Origin: Streptomyces beigongshangae
GTDB lineage: Bacteria; Actinomycetota; Actinomycetes; Streptomycetales; Streptomycetaceae
Length of the DNA: 64,000 bases
Assembly: GCF_019710745.1 (NCBI RefSeq)
Contig: NZ_JAHKJW010000022.1
Coordinates: forward strand, 1-64,000
Direction: 5' to 3'
Part shown: piece after piece, positions 7,484 through 15,702 of the stretch
How the letters are laid out: each line of letters starts with the position of its first letter
Numbering within the stretch: position 1 is the stretch's first letter
Program-made: the position numbers and the translations under genes
Notes under the pieces: model-generated
The model's input: only the letters and a program-made list of their open reading frames with translations
What the model was told of the DNA's origin: nothing
The model's database searches: none

Positions 7484-9178
7484 ATGCCGGATGAAAGCGA
7501 ACTCGGCACCGCGGACCGGCTGAAGCGCGCCGCCGCCGACGTGTTCGGCTGGCAGGAGCTGCGTACCGGGCAGCTGGAGGCGATGGAGTCGGTCATGGCG
7601 GGGCGCGACACCCTGGCGGTCATGCCGACCGGCGCGGGGAAGTCGGCGGTGTACCAGGTGACCGGTTCCCTGCTGCCCGGTCCCACCGTCGTGGTGTCCC
7701 CGCTCATCGCCCTGCAGCGGGACCAGATAGCGGGTCTGCTGCGCCGCGGGGCGGCGGAGGCCGTCGCGGTCAACTCCGCCCAGTCGGCCGCGGAGACGGA
7801 GGCCGCCTGGACCGCGGTGCGGCAGGGCGACGCCGGCTTCCTGTTCCTCTCCCCCGAGCAGCTGGCCAAGGACGAGGTGGTCGAGCGCCTGGCCGAGGCG
7901 GCGCCCTCGTTGTTCGTCGTCGACGAGGCGCAGTGCGTGACGGGCTGGGGCCACGACTTCCGCCCCGACTATCTGCGCCTGCCCCAGGTGGTGCGGAGGG
8001 TCGGCGGGCCCACGGTCCTCGCCCTGACGGCGACGGCCGCTCCGCCCGTGCGCGAGGAGATCGTGCAGCGGCTGGCCATGGCGGACCCCGCGCTGGTCGT
8101 GGCCGGTTTCGACCGGCCGAACATCACCCTGGAGGTCCGGCGCTTCCTGGACGACGCGGACAAGCGCCGGGCGGTGGTGGAGCGCGCGGCGGCGGAGGCC
8201 AAGCCGGGCATCGTCTACGCCGCGACCCGCAGGAACGCCGAGGAGTACGCGGCCGAGCTCAGCGAACTGGGCCTGCACGCCGCCGCGTACCACGCCGGGC
8301 TGACCGCCGACGAGCGCTCCCGGACGCACGACGCCTTCCTGGCGGGCGAGACCGACGTGGTGGTCGCCACCTCCGCCTTCGGCATGGGCATCGACAAGGA
8401 GGACGTACGGTTCGTGCTGCACGCCTCCGTGCCCGGCTCCCTCGACGCCTACTACCAGGAGATCGGCCGGGCGGGCCGCGACGGCGCCCCGGCGGTCGCC
8501 GTCCTGCACTACCGGTCCGAGGACAGCGGCCTGCAGAACTTCTTCGCCGCCCGCGCGCCCGACGAGGAGACCCTCGGCGAGGTCGCGGAGCTGATCCACG
8601 AGCACGGCGGCCCCGTCGCCCTGGACGACGTGAGCGAGCGGGCGGACCTGACGCGCCGTCGCGTCACGGCGGCGAGCAACCTCCTGGAACAGGCGGGCGC
8701 CGTACGGACCGAACCCGACGGCCGGGTGCGTCCCGAACCGGGTGTCACGGCGGAGGAGGCCACCGAGCGGGCCGCGCGGGAGGCGGAGTCCCGGCGGCGG
8801 CTGGAGCGGTCCAGGCTGGAGATGATGCAGGGGTACGCCGAGACCACGGGGTGCCGCCGCCGTTTCCTGCTCGGCTACTTCGGTGAGCCGTACGACGGCC
8901 CGTGCGGCACCTGCGACGTGTGCTCGCCGCCCGGGGGCGGCGAGACGGTCGTCGGAGGAGCGGGGGACACGGGTGAGGAGCGGCCGGCCCATCCGGCGGC
9001 CGCCTCCTACCCGCCGGGCACCCCGGTGCGCCACAGTTCCTGGGGCGATGGCACGGTGATGAGCGAGGACGGCGACCGGATCACCGTCCTGTTCGACTCC
9101 ATGGGGTACCGCACTCTGTCCCTGGCCTCGGCGGTCGGGAACGGCCTGCTCACGACGGTCACGGATCCGGTGGGCTGA
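7484..9178 (+). CDS. RecQ-type ATP-dependent DNA helicase
   Basis: The 564-residue superfamily 2 helicase should unwind DNA 3'-5' using ATP. Visible motifs are Walker A MPTGAGKSAVYQ (near 45-56), box II DEAQC (instead of DEAH), TATA in motif III, and motif VI EIGRAGRDGAP. A four-Cys RecQ zinc module follows in CRRRFLLGYF...CGTCDVC near 465-487. The HRDC domain of full RecQ is absent. The last 60 residues instead form a small beta-rich domain beginning YPPGTPVRHSSWGDGTVM, a type seen at the end of actinobacterial RecQ-like proteins. ATG 7484 is preceded by GAGAAAGAG. The gene ends before a strong stem-loop at 9188-9228. Confidence 0.92.
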   Translation: MPDESELGTADRLKRAAADVFGWQELRTGQLEAMESVMAGRDTLAVMPTGAGKSAVYQVTGSLLPGPTVVVSPLIALQRDQIAGLLRRGAAEAVAVNSAQSAAETEAAWTAVRQGDAGFLFLSPEQLAKDEVVERLAEAAPSLFVVDEAQCVTGWGHDFRPDYLRLPQVVRRVGGPTVLALTATAAPPVREEIVQRLAMADPALVVAGFDRPNITLEVRRFLDDADKRRAVVERAAAEAKPGIVYAATRRNAEEYAAELSELGLHAAAYHAGLTADERSRTHDAFLAGETDVVVATSAFGMGIDKEDVRFVLHASVPGSLDAYYQEIGRAGRDGAPAVAVLHYRSEDSGLQNFFAARAPDEETLGEVAELIHEHGGPVALDDVSERADLTRRRVTAASNLLEQAGAVRTEPDGRVRPEPGVTAEEATERAAREAESRRRLERSRLEMMQGYAETTGCRRRFLLGYFGEPYDGPCGTCDVCSPPGGGETVVGGAGDTGEERPAHPAAASYPPGTPVRHSSWGDGTVMSEDGDRITVLFDSMGYRTLSLASAVGNGLLTTVTDPVG

Positions 9179-9187
9179 CACCGCGGG

Positions 9188-9228
9188 CCCCCGGCCCGCA
9201 CGACTGTAGTGATCATGCGGGCCGGGGG
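9188..9228 (+). terminator. Strong stem-loop after the helicase gene
   Basis: CCCCCGGCCCGCA (9188-9200) pairs perfectly with TGCGGGCCGGGGG (9216-9228) across a 15-base loop. It sits 10 bases past the helicase stop. Confidence 0.8.
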
Positions 9229-9305
9229 TACTCAGGGCAGCCGGAGGACATCGGGCACGCCAGTGGCAGGCGGGGCGCCCTCCGGCCCCGCCGGACGGGA
9301 CGGTC

Positions 9306-10163
9306 ATGCCGCGGACGAGGGACGACGCCACCGACGGCGAGGTCGAACTCCACTTCATCGGGAACGCGACCGTACTGCTGCGCTACGGCGGCCTGACCCT
9401 GCTCACCGATCCCAACTTCCTCCACCGCGGCCAGTACGCCTACCTGGGATACGGACTGCTGAGCCGCCGGCTGACGGAACCGGCCGTCGACGTCCGCGAC
9501 CTCCCCCGTCCGGACGCGATCGTCCTGTCCCACCTGCACGGCGACCACTGGGACCGCCGGGCCCGCCGGCACCTCGACCGCGGGGTGCCGGTGCTGACCA
9601 CACCGCACGCGGCCCGCCGGCTGCGAGCGGTGCACGGTTTCCGGCGCGCGGAGGGACTGCGCACCTGGCGCGGATCCACGCTCCGGCACGGCGGCGCCGG
9701 GGTCCGGGTCACGGCCCTGCCGGGCCGGCACGCCGGTCACCGCCTGCTGCGCGGGATGCTGCCGCCGGTGATGGGCAGCATGCTGGAGTTCGGTCCGGCG
9801 GGCGGACCGGTCCGGCTGCGGCTGTACGTCTCGGGCGACACTCTTCTGTACGACGGCCTCGACGAGATCACCCGGCGCTTCCCGCGTGCGGACCTGGCCG
9901 TCCTGCACCTGGGCGGGACGCGCCTTCCCGGCGGCTTCGTGGTGACCATGGACGGCGCGCAGGGCGCGGAACTGTCCCGGCGCCTCGACCCGCGCCTGAT
10001 CCTGCCCGTCCACTACGGCGACTACACCGTGATGCGCTCGCCCGTGTCGGCCTTCCTCGCCGAGGCCGAGGCCCTCGGGCTGGGCGATCGTCTCGTGCAC
10101 TGCGGTCACGGCCGGCGCGCGCGGATCAGCGCCGTGCCGGGCACGGCACCGACGGTCCTGTGA
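9306..10163 (+). CDS. Metallo-beta-lactamase-fold hydrolase, UlaG-like
   Basis: The 285-residue soluble protein has the MBL-fold metal motif SHLHGDHWD near residues 76-84, an early strand VELHFIGNATVLLRYGG, a metal-bridging Asp in YVSGDTLLYDG, and a late His in LPVHYGDYTVM. This arrangement is that of the UlaG/YtnP-like or L-ascorbate-6-phosphate-lactonase-like hydrolases. The real substrate cannot be read from the sequence. ATG 9306 follows a GGACGG element. It lies between the terminator of the helicase gene and the convergent MarR gene, with only 11 bases to the latter. Confidence 0.88.
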   Translation: MPRTRDDATDGEVELHFIGNATVLLRYGGLTLLTDPNFLHRGQYAYLGYGLLSRRLTEPAVDVRDLPRPDAIVLSHLHGDHWDRRARRHLDRGVPVLTTPHAARRLRAVHGFRRAEGLRTWRGSTLRHGGAGVRVTALPGRHAGHRLLRGMLPPVMGSMLEFGPAGGPVRLRLYVSGDTLLYDGLDEITRRFPRADLAVLHLGGTRLPGGFVVTMDGAQGAELSRRLDPRLILPVHYGDYTVMRSPVSAFLAEAEALGLGDRLVHCGHGRRARISAVPGTAPTVL

Positions 10164-10174
10164 CCCCGGTCCCC

Positions 10175-10654
10175 TCAGTGTTCGCCGGCCAGTTCGCGGT
10201 TCAGGGCACGCAGGAAGTCCGCGATCGTCTCGCGCTGCTCCGGGGTGAACTGCTGCCGGGCGGCCTCCGTGCTGCGCGCCAGCGGGCTGAAGTACTGGCG
10301 GGCCAGGGCGCGGGCGCCCTCGTTGTAGGAGAGGTGCACCACCCTGCGGTCGGCGCTCTCGCGCGTGCGGCTGATGTGGCCGGCGCGCTCCAGCCTGTCC
10401 AGGCAGGCGGTGACGGCCCCGGAGGTGAGGTTCAGGCGTTCCCGCAGGCGCGAGGGTGTCATGGGTTCGCCGTCGGTCGCCGACGCGTCCAGGATCGCGG
10501 CCAGCGCGTTGACGTCGGTGGTGTGCAGTTCGTGCGCCTGGGCGAACGAGTGGGCGATCCGGTTGAACTCGCTGTTCAGCGTACGCAGCAGGACGGCGTA
10601 TGCCTGAAGGTCGCTTGCGGGGCCTTCACGGCTCTCCGAACGGTTGGGCTGCAT
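10175..10654 (-). CDS. MarR-family transcriptional regulator
   Basis: The 159-residue winged-helix protein has a recognition region PSRLRERLNLTSGAVTACLD followed by the wing RTRESADRRVVHLSYNEGAR, which is typical of MarR. Members repress a divergent exporter or redox gene until a ligand is bound. It is transcribed away from the MMPL exporter, with 86 bases between the starts. That gap contains TATCTC/GAGATA half-sites (10668-10704) overlapping the start regions of both genes, so autoregulation together with control of the exporter is likely. Confidence 0.92.
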   Translation of the reverse strand: MQPNRSESREGPASDLQAYAVLLRTLNSEFNRIAHSFAQAHELHTTDVNALAAILDASATDGEPMTPSRLRERLNLTSGAVTACLDRLERAGHISRTRESADRRVVHLSYNEGARALARQYFSPLARSTEAARQQFTPEQRETIADFLRALNRELAGEH

Positions 10655-10667
10655 GGGACAAGAATAA

Positions 10668-10704
10668 TATCTCTCGATGGTTGAGATACTTTCTCTTTGA
10701 GATA
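10668..10704. promoter_or_regulatory. Probable MarR operator
   Basis: TATCTC at 10668-10673 and GAGATA at 10683-10688 form a perfect 6-bp dyad spaced by nine bases. A second GAGATA follows at 10699-10704, with a partial TCTC partner. Both lie in the AT-richest part of the gap between the marR start and the exporter start. The size and position fit a MarR dimer site. Confidence 0.7.
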
Positions 10705-10740
10705 CCTTTGCGGTGTCCCCCTACGTCCGTTAGGTACTCC

Positions 10741-12849
10741 ATGAACACCGTGCGCCGACCGGCCCGCTGGCTGGTCCCCCTGGTTCTCGTCGTCGTGTGG
10801 CTCGGCCTCGGCGGCGCGTTCGGCTCCTACGCAGGCAAGCTCGGGGAGGTCTCCACCAACGACCAGGCGGCCTTCCTGCCGCGGAACGCCGAGTCCACCA
10901 AGGTCATCGAGCAGCAGAAGGCCTTCGACCGGCAGGAGACCCTGCCGGCGATCGTCGTCTGGACCGCCGACGGCGGCGGCGAGGTCTCCGCCGCCCAGCA
11001 GGAGTCCGCCACCCGGGTCCTGGACTCGCTCGCCGCCGTCGAGGGGGTGGAGGGCAGGCCCTCCCCCGCCCTGCGGTCGGAGGACGCGAAGGCGCTGCAG
11101 GGCGTGGTCCCCCTGAGCCCGGAGCTGGGCGACCGGCTCGGCGAGGTGCTCGACGAGCTGGAGAGGTCCGCCGGCACGGTACCCGGCACCCGCGCCCGGA
11201 TCGCGGGCCCCGCCGCCACCCAGGGCGACCTCGGCGAGGCGTTCGCGGGCATCGACGGCATCCTGCTCGGGGTGGCGCTGGCGGCCGTCCTGCTCATCCT
11301 GCTGCTGGTCTACCGCAGTGTCCTGCTGCCCTTCACGATCATCATCAGCGCCGTGTTCGCCCTCGGTGTCGCCTGCGCCGTCGTCTACGTACTGGCCGAC
11401 CACGACATCGTGCGCGTGGACGGCCAGGTGCAGGGCATCCTGTCCATCCTCGTGATCGGCGCCGCCACCGACTACGCGCTGCTGCTGACCGCGCGCTTCC
11501 GCGAGGAACTCGCCCACAGCGGCGACCGTGTCCTGGCCGCCCGGACGGCGCTGCGCGAGTCCTTCGGCGCGATCACCGCCAGCGCCGCGACCGTCGCCCT
11601 GGGACTTCTCGCGCTGCTGCTCAGCGACCTGACCAACAACCGGGCCCTGGGACCCGTCGGGGCGATCGGCATCGTGTGCGCGGTCCTGACGACACTGACG
11701 TTCCTGCCCGCCGTGCTCGCCCTGACGGGCAGGGCGGCCTTCTGGCCCGCCAAGCCCCGTTCCGCCGACGCGGAGACGGGCGGGCACGGCATCTGGCGGC
11801 GCGTCGCCCACCGGGTGGACACGCGCCCCCGGCAGCTCTGGATCGCCACGGCCGTCCTGCTCGTGGCGGGAGCGGCGTTCTTCCCCGCCCTGCAGTCGAA
11901 GGGGGTGCCGCTGGACGAGCTCTTCGTCGACGACGCGCCGTCCGTCGCGGCACAGGAGACCCTCGGCAGGCACTTCCCGGGCGGCTCGGGCCAGCCGGTC
12001 GTCGTCATCGCCGACGCGGACCGGCGTACGGAGGTCACCCGCACCGCCGCCGCGACGCGGGGCGTCGCCGGGGCGCGGGCCGCGACCGCCTCGGGCCGGC
12101 CGGACGGAGAGCCGCTGGTGGTGGACGGCCGGGTGCGCGTCGACGCCGTCCTCGCCGCCGCGCCGGACAGCGACGCGGCCAAGGACACGGTGCAGCGGCT
12201 GCGCGACCGGCTGCACGCCACCGACGCGGACGCGCTGGTCGGCGGCTACTCCGCCCAGCAGTACGACACCCAGCGCACCGCGGCGCACGACCGGACGCTG
12301 ATCATCCCCGTCGTCCTCGCGATCATCCTGCTCATCCTGGTCGCCCTGCTGCGCAGCCTCCTGCTGCCCGTGCTCCTGGTCGCCACCGTGGCGCTGAACT
12401 ACCTGGCGACGCTCGGTGTCGCGGGCCTGGTGTTCCAGCACGGCTTCGGCTTCTCCGGGACCGACGCCTCGGTGCCGCTGTACGGGTTCGTGTTCCTCGT
12501 GGCCCTCGGTGTCGACTACAACATCTTCCTCATGTCACGCGTACGCGAGGAGACGGCGCGCCTGGGCACCCGGCAGGGCGTGCTGCGCGGCCTGGTCGCC
12601 ACCGGCGGTGTGATCACCTCCGCGGGAGTGGTGCTGGCCGCCACCTTCGCGGCCCTGATCGTCATCCCCCTCGCGTTCCTCGCGCAGATCGCCTTCATCG
12701 TCGCCTTCGGCGTCCTGCTCGACACCGTCGTCGTGCGCTCGCTCCTGGTCCCGGCCCTGGTGCGGGACATCGGCCCGGCCGTCTGGTGGCCCGGCCGCCC
12801 CGGCGGCCACGAGGACGGTGCCCTCCCCGGCGCGGGCACCGGCCGCTAG
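10741..12849 (+). CDS. MMPL/RND-type membrane exporter
   Basis: The 702-residue membrane protein is built as two halves, each with one N-terminal helix, an extracellular domain and a block of helices, as in the MMPL family of proton-driven exporters. The family motif with the proton-relay Asp-Tyr pair appears twice: GAATDYALLLTARFREEL near residues 240-257, and ALGVDYNIFLMSRVREE near 588-604. Streptomyces MMPL proteins of this size export lipids, antibiotics or other hydrophobic compounds; the substrate here is unknown. The neighbouring divergent MarR regulator and the operator between them suggest induction by the exported compound. Confidence 0.92.
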   Translation: MNTVRRPARWLVPLVLVVVWLGLGGAFGSYAGKLGEVSTNDQAAFLPRNAESTKVIEQQKAFDRQETLPAIVVWTADGGGEVSAAQQESATRVLDSLAAVEGVEGRPSPALRSEDAKALQGVVPLSPELGDRLGEVLDELERSAGTVPGTRARIAGPAATQGDLGEAFAGIDGILLGVALAAVLLILLLVYRSVLLPFTIIISAVFALGVACAVVYVLADHDIVRVDGQVQGILSILVIGAATDYALLLTARFREELAHSGDRVLAARTALRESFGAITASAATVALGLLALLLSDLTNNRALGPVGAIGIVCAVLTTLTFLPAVLALTGRAAFWPAKPRSADAETGGHGIWRRVAHRVDTRPRQLWIATAVLLVAGAAFFPALQSKGVPLDELFVDDAPSVAAQETLGRHFPGGSGQPVVVIADADRRTEVTRTAAATRGVAGARAATASGRPDGEPLVVDGRVRVDAVLAAAPDSDAAKDTVQRLRDRLHATDADALVGGYSAQQYDTQRTAAHDRTLIIPVVLAIILLILVALLRSLLLPVLLVATVALNYLATLGVAGLVFQHGFGFSGTDASVPLYGFVFLVALGVDYNIFLMSRVREETARLGTRQGVLRGLVATGGVITSAGVVLAATFAALIVIPLAFLAQIAFIVAFGVLLDTVVVRSLLVPALVRDIGPAVWWPGRPGGHEDGALPGAGTGR

Positions 12850-12919
12850 GGCGGGGTCGCCGAAGCACGGCGGTGCGTCGAGGACGCCGTGGCGGGGCGG
12901 TCTCCGGGAGGCCGGCGGG

Positions 12920-15361
12920 TCAGGGGGTCCCGGCGCGGGAGCGGAGCATCCGGCGTACCTCGTCCGAGCGTTCCAGGACCGTGTTGCGGACCACCGGGGG
13001 TGCCCCGCGGACCGCCCGCCGGGCCTCGTCGAGGTACGCGGCGTCGACGGCGTACGGCGGGAAGAGGTGGCCCGCGAAGGCCATCGCCGGGATCATTCCG
13101 CCCCGGTGCAGCCCGGGTACCAGCTCCAGGTAGCGCTCGGCGTACGGCGCCAGGAGGGTCTCCTGGGCGGGCCGCCAGAACGCCGTCGCCACCTGGCGGA
13201 CCGAACTGACGGGGACCGCCCGGTCCACCGCCAGCTTCCGGTACGTCTCCGCCTTCGCGGCGGGGTCCGGCAGCGCGGCCCGTACGGCGAGGGCCCGCAC
13301 CCAGGCGTCGGGGTCCGGGTCGCGGCGCAGCAGGCGGCCGGCCTCCGACGAGACGTCCCCGCCCAGTTCGGCCTCGCGGACCAGGGTGCGCCAGAGCAGG
13401 TCCACGTCGCCGGCCGCCTGCGCGCGCAGCCAGGCCAGGTCGTCCGGGTCCGTGGCCGTGCGGGCCAGGCCGCGCAGGGCGACCTGGCGGCGGCCCGGGT
13501 CCGCGGCCAGCTGCCGGCAGGCCGCCGCGACCGCGGCGGTGAGGGCGGCGCGGTCGCCGTCCGGCGCCCACAGGTCGGCGATGTCCGCGGCGAGCGTCAG
13601 CCAGGGTTCGATCACCGCGTCGGACGTCTCGGCCGTCAGGACGGCGGTGACGCACCGGCCGGCCTCCGCGGCCGTGGCCTCGCCGGTGACCAGCATGTCC
13701 CACGCGGTCGCCGTGGCCACACCCCGGGAGATGGGCGTGGGCAGCCGTGCCGCCGAGCGCAGGAACGCGTCCCTGGCCGCGGGGTCGGGCCGGGCCGTGG
13801 CGAAGGTCAGGTCCTCGTCGTTGATCAGCAGGACGTCGGTGTCCGCCGCGGACGGCAGGCCGGTGACCGGTGTGCGGGTCCCCGTCACCTCGACGCGTAC
13901 CAGCGCCGTGCGCTCCAGCGCCTCGCCCTTCCTGCCGTACGCGCCCACCGCCAGCACCTGCGGACGCGGAGGCCCCGCGGCCACCAGCGTGACGGTGTCT
14001 CCGTCCCGTTCCAGGGAGAACCGGTCGGTGCCCGCCGTCGCGAGCCATGCCTCGCGCCAGGCGTCCAGGTCCCGCCCGGCGGCCTCGGAGAGGGTGTCGA
14101 TCAGGTCCTGGAGCGTGGCGCTGCCCCACGCGTGGCGGGCGAAGTAGGCGGTCATGCCGGCCCGGAAACGCTCTTCCCCGACGTACGTCATGAGCTGCTG
14201 GAGGACGGACGCGCCCTTGGGGTAGGTGATGTTGTCGAAGATCGACGCGGCCTGCGCGACATCGTGGATGGGCTGGTGGATGGGGTGCGAGGCGGGACCC
14301 TGGTCGGACAGGTACGCCTCCAGTTTGTCGCTCGCCAGGTGCCCCGCCCAGGCGTCGGTGTAGCGGGTGGCGCGCTCGGCCGCCCAGTGGCAGGCGAACT
14401 CCGCGAACGCCTCGTTCAGCCAGAGGTCGTCCCACCAGCGCATGGTGACGATGTTGCCGAACCACATGTGCGCCATCTCGTGCAGCAGCACCTTCGCGAG
14501 CAGCTCGCGCTCGGCGGGCGTCGGCACGGCCCGCCGCAGGAAGGTGTCCGACCAGGTCACACAGCCGTAGTTCTCCATCGCCCCGCCGAACTCCGGCACG
14601 AACACCTGGTCGTACGTGCGCTGCGGGAACGGCATCGCGAAGGTTTCCCCGAAGAACGCGAGGCCCTGGCGGGTGAGGGTGAACAGTTCGTCGGCGTCGC
14701 GTTCGAGGACCGCGGCGAGGGAGCGGCGGCTGTAGAGGCCCAGGTCGTGGCCGTCGGCCTCGCGGCGGATCTCGTGGAAGGGGCCCGCGTTGACGACGGT
14801 GTTGTACACGGACAGGGGCGGGGTGTCCGGGAAGGTCCACCGGCGGGCCGAGTCCAGTTCCTCGACGACCGGGCCGCCGGAGTTGCCGGTGACGGTCCAG
14901 CCGGGCGGGGCCGTGACCGTGAAGGCGTGCGGGGCCTTGAGATCGGGCTGGTCGAAGCACGCCCAGACGAACCGGGCCTCGTCCGGTTCGAAGCTCATCC
15001 AGACATAGACCTCGCCGTCCGCGGGATCGGTCGCCCGGTGCACGCCCTCGCCCGTGTCGGTGTCCGCCTGGACGCTCTCCACGCGCAGCACGTTGTGCGC
15101 GGCGAGCGCGGGCAGGGGTATCCGGCCGTCCCGGCCGGGCGGGAGCGGGTCGCCGTTCAGCGTCGCGCCCAGCACCCGTGCCGCGCAGTCGACGAAGCTC
15201 TCCGCGCCCGGCTCGTGACAGGTGAAGGTCACGGTGGAGACGCACCGCACCTCCGGTCCGTCGGGCAGGGCGGTCAGGTCGATGTCCACGTCGTACCGCT
15301 CGACGGTCAGCAGCGCGCCCCGGCGCTCGGCCTCGGTGCGGGTCAGGCTCCGGATCCCCAT
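12920..15361 (-). CDS. pepN: Aminopeptidase N (M1 metallopeptidase)
   Basis: The 813-residue cytosolic zinc exopeptidase has the exopeptidase signature GGAMENYG near residues 262-269, the zinc site LLHEMAHMWF near 296-305 and NEAFAEF about 20 residues on, which supplies the third zinc ligand. The long C-terminal helical domain, from about 520 to the end, is of ERAP/DUF3358 type. It removes N-terminal residues from peptides. The length is close to the usual 830-870 of actinobacterial PepN. It starts at ATG 15361 and converges with the MMPL gene across 70 bases. A 1386-codon frame lies antisense to it and is an artefact of GC-rich coding. Confidence 0.95.
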   Translation of the reverse strand: MGIRSLTRTEAERRGALLTVERYDVDIDLTALPDGPEVRCVSTVTFTCHEPGAESFVDCAARVLGATLNGDPLPPGRDGRIPLPALAAHNVLRVESVQADTDTGEGVHRATDPADGEVYVWMSFEPDEARFVWACFDQPDLKAPHAFTVTAPPGWTVTGNSGGPVVEELDSARRWTFPDTPPLSVYNTVVNAGPFHEIRREADGHDLGLYSRRSLAAVLERDADELFTLTRQGLAFFGETFAMPFPQRTYDQVFVPEFGGAMENYGCVTWSDTFLRRAVPTPAERELLAKVLLHEMAHMWFGNIVTMRWWDDLWLNEAFAEFACHWAAERATRYTDAWAGHLASDKLEAYLSDQGPASHPIHQPIHDVAQAASIFDNITYPKGASVLQQLMTYVGEERFRAGMTAYFARHAWGSATLQDLIDTLSEAAGRDLDAWREAWLATAGTDRFSLERDGDTVTLVAAGPPRPQVLAVGAYGRKGEALERTALVRVEVTGTRTPVTGLPSAADTDVLLINDEDLTFATARPDPAARDAFLRSAARLPTPISRGVATATAWDMLVTGEATAAEAGRCVTAVLTAETSDAVIEPWLTLAADIADLWAPDGDRAALTAAVAAACRQLAADPGRRQVALRGLARTATDPDDLAWLRAQAAGDVDLLWRTLVREAELGGDVSSEAGRLLRRDPDPDAWVRALAVRAALPDPAAKAETYRKLAVDRAVPVSSVRQVATAFWRPAQETLLAPYAERYLELVPGLHRGGMIPAMAFAGHLFPPYAVDAAYLDEARRAVRGAPPVVRNTVLERSDEVRRMLRSRAGTP

Positions 15362-15525
15362 ACGTCCTCACGTCCTCCCTCGTCGGACAACGGGCGTCAG
15401 CGTATGACGGACGGTGACGCCCGGCGCAGGGGTTTTCCGGGGGCTTCGGGGTGCCGTCCCCGTCCTCGCCGGGCAGCTCACCGCACCGTCGTCCGGTCTG
15501 CGGGGACAGTCCGCCGTCTGCGAGG

Positions 15526-15702
15526 ATGTTTCGTATGGACGTACGACACAGGGACCAGGTGACGGTCACCGGGCGGCCCGGCGGGCCGCCCGTGCCGCCG
15601 GTGCACGGGTCCGGGTGCGACCAGCACGGGGGGCGCGTGGCGGTACCGGCGCCGGAGGGGGCCGCGGCCGCGATCGCCCCGTTCGCGGAAGCACCCGCAT
15701 GA
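15526..15702 (+). pseudogene. Remnant of an RsbQ-like alpha/beta hydrolase
   Basis: A 55-58 residue frame (ATG 15526 or 15535) reads MDVRHRDQVTVTGRPGGPPV and then PPVHGSGCDQH. This matches the first strand and oxyanion loop (HGxGCDQ) of RsbQ-type hydrolases, which are about 270 residues long. The rest, including the nucleophile Ser and the Asp and His of the triad, is missing, and the last 25 residues degrade to Ala/Pro-rich sequence. The stop overlaps the ATG of the RsbP-like phosphatase gene (ATGA), as an intact rsbQ-rsbP pair would. I read it as an internally deleted rsbQ that still carries the translational coupling. It may still be expressed as a short peptide. Confidence 0.6.

Noticed and set aside
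6890-9358. 822-codon minus-strand frame across the helicase
   Set aside because: It is a shadow of the helicase gene; its composition (Arg, Gly, His, Val) follows from the reverse complement of GC-rich codons.
10576-12441. 621-codon minus-strand frame opposite the MMPL exporter
   Set aside because: It is the antisense shadow of the MMPL gene, whose motifs are all in the plus frame.
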